Shown here: positions 39,000 to 43,573 of the stretch, piece by piece
Layout: the number at the start of each line of letters is the position of its first letter
How positions within the stretch are numbered: position 1 is the first letter of the stretch
DNA from: a virus
Length of the DNA stretch: 43,573 nucleotides
IMG/VR virus record: IMGVR_UViG_3300031696_000016
Location: 1-43,573 of that record
Direction: 5' to 3' (one strand)
Made by a program: the position numbers and the translations under genes
Notes under the pieces: generated by a model
The model's database searches: none
What the model saw: the letters and a program-made list of their open reading frames with translations, nothing else
What the model was told of the DNA's origin: nothing

Positions 39000-40565
39000 C
39001 TACCTCTTACCTTGACCCTTTATACCAAACTGGAGGGTTGTTAACTTAGGGTTATTTGTACCGTTCATTGTAACCCTTAAGTTCATGAACCTTCCCGACT
39101 CTCGTACGTTTACCTTATGAGCACTTGCAGGATCAAAGGTTTTATCATTAGAGTTAAAGCTTGTGTTTAGATCAGACTCTGTCATCTTTGTACTAGAACC
39201 TACAAGAGAAATCTTAAGTGACCCTTTAGATTCTGGGTACATTGTTGCAATGTCTTTGAATATACTTGTGTTTTCCATAGAGTCTTCAATTCTTGTAAAG
39301 AACCCTGAGGTTATTAACACAGTGTTAGATAAAGAGTGTATACCTGATGTACCCTTAGCTGCATAGATTTGTAAAGAACCATTTAACTCTGCTTCCCACA
39401 TATCTGAAATGTTAGGTAGCGTTCGTATGTGTACCTTCTGGTCACTGTAGTTAAATACAAAAGCCTTGTTACAACCAAAACCTGTAGTCCCTTTCTCTCT
39501 GAAACAGAACCACACTTCTTTATCTCTGGTCTGTTGGAATACAAAGGACCTTTCTTTATCTGAAGAGCTTACCAAGTTGAACATAGTTTCTTGGAATAAA
39601 CCTTTTGCAATGTCTTGTCTTGAAGACTGACCATCGTGAAGATACACACCATAGTTACCTACAACCAAGTGTTGTGAGTCACCTATGTTTGCAAAGCATC
39701 TTGTTGAGTACAGGCCATCGTCTTCAAATATAGAATCAAATCGTAGTATAAAGTTATCACCTGTTTCAGATACCCTGACAACAGAGTCAGACTTGTAAGC
39801 AATAAAGAACTCACCCAGCTGACCACCATCAAGTATCCTTCCGGGGGTCTGTGTTAAGAATGCATCACCAGCTGTATTTACAGTTGATGCTTGCCACGTT
39901 ACACCAGCTAAAGAATCTATTGTTGTTATGTGAGAAGACCATGCGAAGTCTACGGGATATGATTCATCATCTGCAAGGCTAGCTGTATTCTTATCATCAA
40001 AGAAACTCATAGCTACCAGACGGTTTTTATAAGGTCTCATTATACGAGAGTACTGTGTACCAGCCATAGCTGACCAATTTGGTAGGTCAACTAAGTTACC
40101 TGCTGTTGTTGCATCTGCAGATATATATTGTGGATTACCAGTTCCAGGATTACATATTAGTATCCCATTAAACACAAATAATTGTGGTGGGTACTGGTAG
40201 TCTATCTCAAAGTTAGCCCCTGAAGTTGCATTGGTTATCTCTGCATGAACAGATGTGCTGGTGTTGTATACAAACACACGACCCTTAGTACCTGTTGAAG
40301 ACGCTTTGTCTTTTAGTACATAAGCAATGTTTAAGAAAGAAGAACCTGCTGGGGTCCATTGGGTAACAGACATTACTTCACCAGCAGAGTACCCTGATGG
40401 AAGTCCTATAGAAGCCACAAAGGCATTTACACCTTGGACAGATCCATCCTTAACTCTAATGTTTAGGCAGTCATTCCAAGCCCCTTGTGGGAGAGCATGT
40501 GCAGGTACATCTGTGATTAGACCCACAGCTGAGAAATCAATCTCTGGTGTTATTTGAAATGGCAT
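39000..40565 (-). CDS. Tail tube/hub protein (T7 gp12-like position), 521 aa
   Basis: It starts after GGAGGCAAT. The N-terminus (FSAVGLITDVPAHALPQGAWNDCLNIRVKDGSVQGVNAF) resembles beta-propeller-type tail proteins that cap the podoviral connector or nozzle. The rest is beta-rich, with SDKERSFVFQQTRDKEVWFCFRE. It is placed between lysis genes and the tip protein. No enzymatic motif is seen; the exact tail position is inferred. Confidence 0.7.
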   Translation of the reverse strand: MPFQITPEIDFSAVGLITDVPAHALPQGAWNDCLNIRVKDGSVQGVNAFVASIGLPSGYSAGEVMSVTQWTPAGSSFLNIAYVLKDKASSTGTKGRVFVYNTSTSVHAEITNATSGANFEIDYQYPPQLFVFNGILICNPGTGNPQYISADATTAGNLVDLPNWSAMAGTQYSRIMRPYKNRLVAMSFFDDKNTASLADDESYPVDFAWSSHITTIDSLAGVTWQASTVNTAGDAFLTQTPGRILDGGQLGEFFIAYKSDSVVRVSETGDNFILRFDSIFEDDGLYSTRCFANIGDSQHLVVGNYGVYLHDGQSSRQDIAKGLFQETMFNLVSSSDKERSFVFQQTRDKEVWFCFREKGTTGFGCNKAFVFNYSDQKVHIRTLPNISDMWEAELNGSLQIYAAKGTSGIHSLSNTVLITSGFFTRIEDSMENTSIFKDIATMYPESKGSLKISLVGSSTKMTESDLNTSFNSNDKTFDPASAHKVNVRESGRFMNLRVTMNGTNNPKLTTLQFGIKGQGKR

Positions 40566-40580
40566 ATTGCCTCCTGTTTA

Positions 40581-40850
40581 TTATGAGTCTCTTAACATGA
40601 ATGCTGCACCTGTGACTAGACAGGCTATAAGTAATCTTATAAACCACTCATTTGCTCCACTGGATTTAGATACGACTGCTAGCTTAACAGCGTGTGTGTC
40701 AATAGCTTCACTATGTTTATTTAAACGTTTATCTTGTATGTTATTGTGAAAGAGAAGACCGTCAATCTTAGTGTCTATCTCTACAAGTTTTATCATAGCT
40801 TCTGCCAGCTTATCTAGTTTAGCTTCAAGCCTATCAAATCGTGCATCCAT
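40581..40850 (-). CDS. Coiled-coil protein with C-terminal membrane helix (89 aa)
   Basis: I chose ATG 40850 (AAGGAG 9 nt upstream) over a GTG at 40895, which would overlap the holin-like gene without a good site. Residues 1-70 are a helical coiled coil (DRLEAKLDKLAEAMIKLVEIDTKI). Residues about 71-86 (WFIRLLIACLVTGAAFML) span a membrane. It resembles XhlA-type or related lysis accessory proteins. It is next to the holin-like gene. Confidence 0.65.
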   Translation of the reverse strand: MDARFDRLEAKLDKLAEAMIKLVEIDTKIDGLLFHNNIQDKRLNKHSEAIDTHAVKLAVVSKSSGANEWFIRLLIACLVTGAAFMLRDS

Positions 40851-40875
40851 CAAGTCAAACTCCTTGTATTGTAGG

Positions 40876-41316
40876 TCACTTAAGTTTAATCCCACCTAAC
40901 TTACCTGATACTAATTTTGTAAGTAAACCACGCATACCAAACTTAACTACGTACACACCAATAACTAAGTATTGATACCAATCAGGCATTGAAGCAAAGG
41001 ACTCAAATGCCGCTGTAACTTCTGCTTGATAACCTATAAATGATGCTGCAATAGGTACTAGTAGTAGTGCAATCATTACTTCATCGAGCAATGACTTGTC
41101 CATCTGTTGCATAGCCACCAGATCTAAATTAAAGTCTTGTGTCTGTCCATCATCAGCCAGCTTGTTAGCTGCCCTAGCACCTGCTGTTTTAACATCAGCA
41201 TCTGCTTGTATTCCTACAATGGCTGCTGCTGACTTAGCTTTAGCTACTTGGTTCTTACCTTCTAAGTATGTCTTACCAATACTCGCAATGGGGTTTAAGA
41301 AACTTAAGAAACTCAT
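40876..41316 (-). CDS. Holin-like protein
   Basis: 146 aa, starting after AAAGGATTAACT. The N-terminal half is soluble helix (VAKAKSAAAIVGIQADADVK). Two membrane segments follow: LLDEVMIALLLVPIAASFIGY and WYQYLVIGVYVVKFGM. This matches holin-like proteins of T7-related and marine podoviruses. It lies directly beside the M15 endolysin, with which it would form the lysis cassette. Confidence 0.75.
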   Translation of the reverse strand: MSFLSFLNPIASIGKTYLEGKNQVAKAKSAAAIVGIQADADVKTAGARAANKLADDGQTQDFNLDLVAMQQMDKSLLDEVMIALLLVPIAASFIGYQAEVTAAFESFASMPDWYQYLVIGVYVVKFGMRGLLTKLVSGKLGGIKLK

Positions 41317-41318
41317 AG

Positions 41319-41708
41319 TTAATCCTTTAGTTCAAAGTGAGGCATGTCTTGCCATGATTTCCACAGGCCACCCCACTTAAGTTCATAGCCCAATTGAGCT
41401 GATGCCTGTAGCATTGCTGTAGCTACTAAGGCTAAATGTAGTTTGTCCCATGATGCTTTACCATCAACGTAAGCATACACATCAAGTGCTTTACCTGATT
41501 GGTGGTATGACTTACCATTGACTCCGTCTGCTTTTGATACTCCATCTGCAAATAGCTTGGCTTGATCTTCTGTTGTGCGAAGTCCACCAGTAGATGGAAT
41601 GCCAAAGTCAATGTTAGACAGTTTAATAGCTACCTCTGCTATATCAATAAGACGGTTATCAATTCCCTTCATATTGTTAATACTGTTATTGCTTAGTTTA
41701 AAGCTCAT
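41319..41708 (-). CDS. M15-family endolysin (peptidase)
   Basis: 129 aa, starting after AAGGTAACTTATAAC. GGLRTTEDQAKLFADGVS, SYHQSGKALDVYAY (H69, D76) and the C-terminal MPHFEL (H124) provide the HxxxxxxD...H zinc ligands of VanY/M15 peptidases such as the T5 endolysin. It cleaves peptidoglycan cross-bridges at lysis. No signal peptide is seen, so it depends on the adjacent holin. Confidence 0.9.
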   Translation of the reverse strand: MSFKLSNNSINNMKGIDNRLIDIAEVAIKLSNIDFGIPSTGGLRTTEDQAKLFADGVSKADGVNGKSYHQSGKALDVYAYVDGKASWDKLHLALVATAMLQASAQLGYELKWGGLWKSWQDMPHFELKD

Positions 41709-41709
41709 G

Positions 41710-42138
41710 TTATAAGTTACCTTTTATGTAAATTAATAAGCCAACAAATACTCCTAAGAAAAGGACAGTTAATAGTGTTACTAGAAAACCTGTTTCTACA
41801 TTACTCTTTATCTTTTTGTTTCTTACTATTTGTCTTGCTGCTTCTGCTTTCTGCTTCTTAAAAAACTCATCTCTGAATTGGCAGTACTTGTAGTAGCCCA
41901 TAATGCCTTGTTTGTTTAGCATCCATTCCAATTCTTTCTCTTGCCTTTCTATCGCTTGCTTTGCTTGGTAAGCTGCTAGTACATCTCCTGTACCCATCTT
42001 AGCTTTCTGCTGGATAGATTGACTTGCACCAAAGTAATTAGTTAAAGCTGACCCAGCATCTGCAATCTCTTTACCATTAGAAAGAGTCTGTTTAATAACC
42101 GAAAAGGCTGCATTCGCAATGGCTAGTTCAGCTAACAT
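41710..42138 (-). CDS. 142-aa protein with C-terminal membrane helix
   Basis: I chose ATG 42138 because GGAGGG is 7 nt upstream; ATG 42144 is only 1 nt from that site. The soluble helical region is basic (QAKQAIERQEKELEWMLNKQG, then FFKKQKAEAARQIVRNKKIK). It is followed by one long membrane helix (TGFLVTLLTVLFLGVFVGLLIYI). Within the lysis cassette it could be a spanin-like or accessory factor, but no lipoprotein motif is seen. Confidence 0.6.
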   Translation of the reverse strand: MLAELAIANAAFSVIKQTLSNGKEIADAGSALTNYFGASQSIQQKAKMGTGDVLAAYQAKQAIERQEKELEWMLNKQGIMGYYKYCQFRDEFFKKQKAEAARQIVRNKKIKSNVETGFLVTLLTVLFLGVFVGLLIYIKGNL

Positions 42139-42314
42139 ATCCATACCCTCCGTGTGTATTCTTGGGGAATCCCATAAGGCTCCCTAGATGGTTGCACTAC
42201 GAGGTACTCTGCATTTACTGTGTGAGTTGTTGGTTCAATTAATGGCCTCTGACCTTCAGGTGCAAGGGTAGGAGCTACGTGTATTGGATATAACTCTAAT
42301 GGGCTAGACCACAT
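42132..42314 (-). CDS. Small Pro-rich protein, 60 aa
   Basis: The start overlaps the stop of the 75-aa gene (ATGA) and the end overlaps the 142-aa gene. It is extended and Pro-rich (LYPIHVAPTLAPEGQRPLIEPTTHT), ending in a lone cysteine. The tight overlaps on both sides support coding. No family is recognised. Confidence 0.5.
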   Translation of the reverse strand: MWSSPLELYPIHVAPTLAPEGQRPLIEPTTHTVNAEYLVVQPSREPYGIPQEYTRRVWIC

Positions 42315-42541
42315 CAGATAGACCGCATATCTTTAACACAGAAAGCTGTTGTAGTTTTCTCTGCTTCTACATTGACCACTGCAAGTCCTACCATAGGGCT
42401 GACCACAGGCTCATAGCCTCCTATTGTACCTACACGTAATAACTCTTTTCTACAGTTATCTAGTGTGCTGTAGCTGGACATTATCAGGGGTACTTGGGGT
42501 TCACCACTGGCTAACATTGTGGCTAATACGATGGCCCACAT
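42314..42541 (-). CDS. 75-aa protein with signal-like N-terminus
   Basis: I chose ATG 42541, in a TGATG overlap with the preceding stop and with AAGGTG 8 nt upstream. The N-terminus MWAIVLATMLASGEP is signal-peptide-like with possible cleavage after LAS. Two cysteines (in NCRKE and FCVKD) could form a disulfide. It may be exported to the periplasm; no lipobox is seen. Function is unknown. Confidence 0.6.
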   Translation of the reverse strand: MWAIVLATMLASGEPQVPLIMSSYSTLDNCRKELLRVGTIGGYEPVVSPMVGLAVVNVEAEKTTTAFCVKDMRSI

Positions 42542-42819
42542 CACCATTTCACCTTATCTGCCCAGTAAGCTGCTGAAGTTTTACCTTTGGCAATGTTCTT
42601 ACCATGACGGGCTTTAAATGATTTACGTTTAGCTTTCATAGCATCTGATTCACCTGACTTAGGTGCTCCTGCTGTGGAAGCTCCTTTCTCCCCGAACCTA
42701 ATCATCCGATCCTTGCCACCCTCTTTGATAAGGACAGCATGGGATTTCGTAGGATGGTTCGGAGTACGCTTAGGCTTGTTGTAGCCAGCAAAGGTTTCAC
42801 CTCGGTAGGTTATGCTCAT
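42541..42819 (-). CDS. Conserved basic phage protein, 92 aa
   Basis: It starts after AGGAGAGTAGA. The order YRGETFAGYNKPKRTPNHPTKSHAVL, RFGEKG and the end SAAYWADKVKW is one I recognise as a conserved small protein beside terminase or lysis genes of many podoviruses. It is very basic (pI clearly high). Nucleic-acid binding is plausible; function is unknown. Confidence 0.7.
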   Translation of the reverse strand: MSITYRGETFAGYNKPKRTPNHPTKSHAVLIKEGGKDRMIRFGEKGASTAGAPKSGESDAMKAKRKSFKARHGKNIAKGKTSAAYWADKVKW

Positions 42820-42828
42820 TCTACTCTC

Positions 42829-43092
42829 CTATTCTGGGCTTGCTGCTGCTGCTGCTTCATTACGCTGCGCTGCTGTCTGCACATTAGCTGCTAATACCAC
42901 AGCATCTTTATCTGCTGGTATCGTTGTAATGTCAGGGTCTGCTGTCATACGAGCCACTTCTATGCCATAAATTTCATCAATAGCAACAGCACATCGGTTG
43001 TGTACTGCGTTCTCTGCCCACTCTTGCGGTGATGCGGCAACGTAGGCTAGACCCTTTTCTTGTGCTGCTGTAAGTGTAATTGTAATGTTCAT
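42829..43092 (-). CDS. Conserved phage protein, 87 aa
   Basis: It starts after AAAGGAAAAACTA. The N-terminus MNITITLTAAQEKGLAYVAASPQEWAENAVHNRCAVAIDEI is a pattern I have seen in small late proteins of tailed phages. The Ala-rich C-terminus ends in ASPE. Function is unknown; it lies between the appendage protein and the lysis genes. Confidence 0.65.
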   Translation of the reverse strand: MNITITLTAAQEKGLAYVAASPQEWAENAVHNRCAVAIDEIYGIEVARMTADPDITTIPADKDAVVLAANVQTAAQRNEAAAAASPE

Positions 43093-43106
43093 TAGTTTTT
43101 CCTTTG

Positions 43107-43573
43107 TTATCCGATTAAGTGTATTGACAACGCAGAGTGTATATCCGCATGAGCAGTCTTATTCGCCCCGTTCTGAGCGCAGATTATAGATATATAGTCA
43201 TTTGCAGCACAGGTCATAATTATAGTAGCGGCTTGGTTGTTCCACTGGCCACTTCCAGAAGCGTTTGAGTCATAGGTTTGAGTAAAGGCAACACCATTCA
43301 GCATTAAATAGAATCCAGAAGCACCAGCTTCTGACATAGTGTGGAATCCGACATGGTAGGTTCCTGCAACTGGGACTGTAAATCTACCATTGCTAGTATT
43401 GTGTGTTATGCCACCCTTGTTCGTGTACTTGGTTACTCCCGTTGTGGCAAAATAGGAGTCACCTACATTAAAGACTAATTGACCGCCACTGCGTCTAATG
43501 CTAAGTGCTGGCTGGTTAGGTATGGTGGCTATGCCAGCATTATTAATAGTCATAGCATCAATCCAGCTAATCG
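43107..43573 (-). CDS. Tail appendage protein with C1q-like C-terminal domain, 5' end missing
   Basis: The frame stays open upstream of the first ATG (43553) to the window edge (codons for ISWIDA), and that ATG has no ribosome-binding site. The gene therefore probably continues to the right. The visible ~150 residues (ATIPNQPALSIRRSGGQLVF, GRFTVPVAGTYHVGFHTMSEAG, GFYLMLNG, NDYISIICAQNG and the last strand) match the C1q/TNF-like jelly roll found at the ends of phage fibres. It probably forms a trimer that contacts the host. The true start and shaft are outside the window. Confidence 0.7.
   Translation of the reverse strand, partial: ISWIDAMTINNAGIATIPNQPALSIRRSGGQLVFNVGDSYFATTGVTKYTNKGGITHNTSNGRFTVPVAGTYHVGFHTMSEAGASGFYLMLNGVAFTQTYDSNASGSGQWNNQAATIIMTCAANDYISIICAQNGANKTAHADIHSALSIHLIG

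Noticed and set aside
1-43573. Prophage or temperate phage
   Set aside because: No integrase, excisionase, repressor or attachment repeat; the layout is that of a lytic podovirus.

Overview
This window is part of a lytic tailed-phage genome, most likely a podovirus of a Gram-negative (probably marine) bacterium. The gene content supports this: a T7-type single-subunit RNA polymerase, a T7-like replication module, class I ribonucleotide reductase, PhoH and MazG genes, rIIA/rIIB-like genes, and a late module of tail, lysis and ejection proteins. There is no integrase, repressor or tRNA gene. Terminase large subunit, portal, scaffold and major capsid genes are absent and the last gene is cut by the right edge, so the genome continues to the right. 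The host cannot be named from the sequence.

Layout. Bases 1-629 are a gene-free control region with leftward promoter-like copies, a large inverted repeat, an 11/12-bp tandem array and a 72-bp tandem duplication. Bases 566-1902 hold three early genes (a 62-aa protein, a DUF2493/SLOG-like protein and an SSB-like protein). Each is preceded by a near-identical hairpin with a 3-nt loop, and strong terminators follow the first and third. Bases 1945-22362 are rightward middle genes: small proteins, a structured RNA, rIIA/rIIB, a second SSB, a GP88-like protein, a SleB hydrolase, a DNA methyltransferase, endonuclease VII, PhoH, a glutaredoxin-like protein, NrdA/NrdB, DNA polymerase, 5' exonuclease, a GIY-YIG protein, primase-helicase, T7-like RNA polymerase and MazG. 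A bidirectional terminator at 22370-22451 separates these from the leftward late genes (22469-43573). In transcription order the late genes are a C1q-like appendage, lysis genes, tail hub and tip proteins, and a string of ejection proteins.

The main discovery candidate is the transcription system. The last late gene (22469-26275, 1268 aa) is not annotatable by simple similarity, but it carries the ordered catalytic motifs of single-subunit RNA polymerases with the correct internal spacing (R607; D792; K875/K879/Y887; D1097). It lies at the end of the ejection-protein cluster, where a virion-packaged RNA polymerase like that of phage N4 would be expected. The three early leaders carry 5-6-bp-stem, 3-nt-loop hairpins followed by a short T-rich spacer and GG(G). 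This is the architecture of N4 virion-RNAP promoters, and three is the number N4 has. The genome also encodes a T7-like RNAP. A separate promoter-like motif (core ATCTTTTAAGTACCTT, resembling SP6/T7 promoters) lies before the rIIA operon and the 7.8-kb operon, and points left out of position 1, towards the late genes if the map closes on itself. The proposed cascade is: injected RNAP reads the early hairpin promoters; the T7-like RNAP reads middle and late promoters.

Other notable points: an ejection protein with an intact-looking staphylococcal-nuclease domain; an unknown structured RNA with a probable pseudoknot; two SSB-like proteins with acidic tails ending in Phe; three distinct peptidoglycan hydrolases; and an overlapping 50-aa gene coupled to the primase-helicase. 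All assignments are by eye from motifs.
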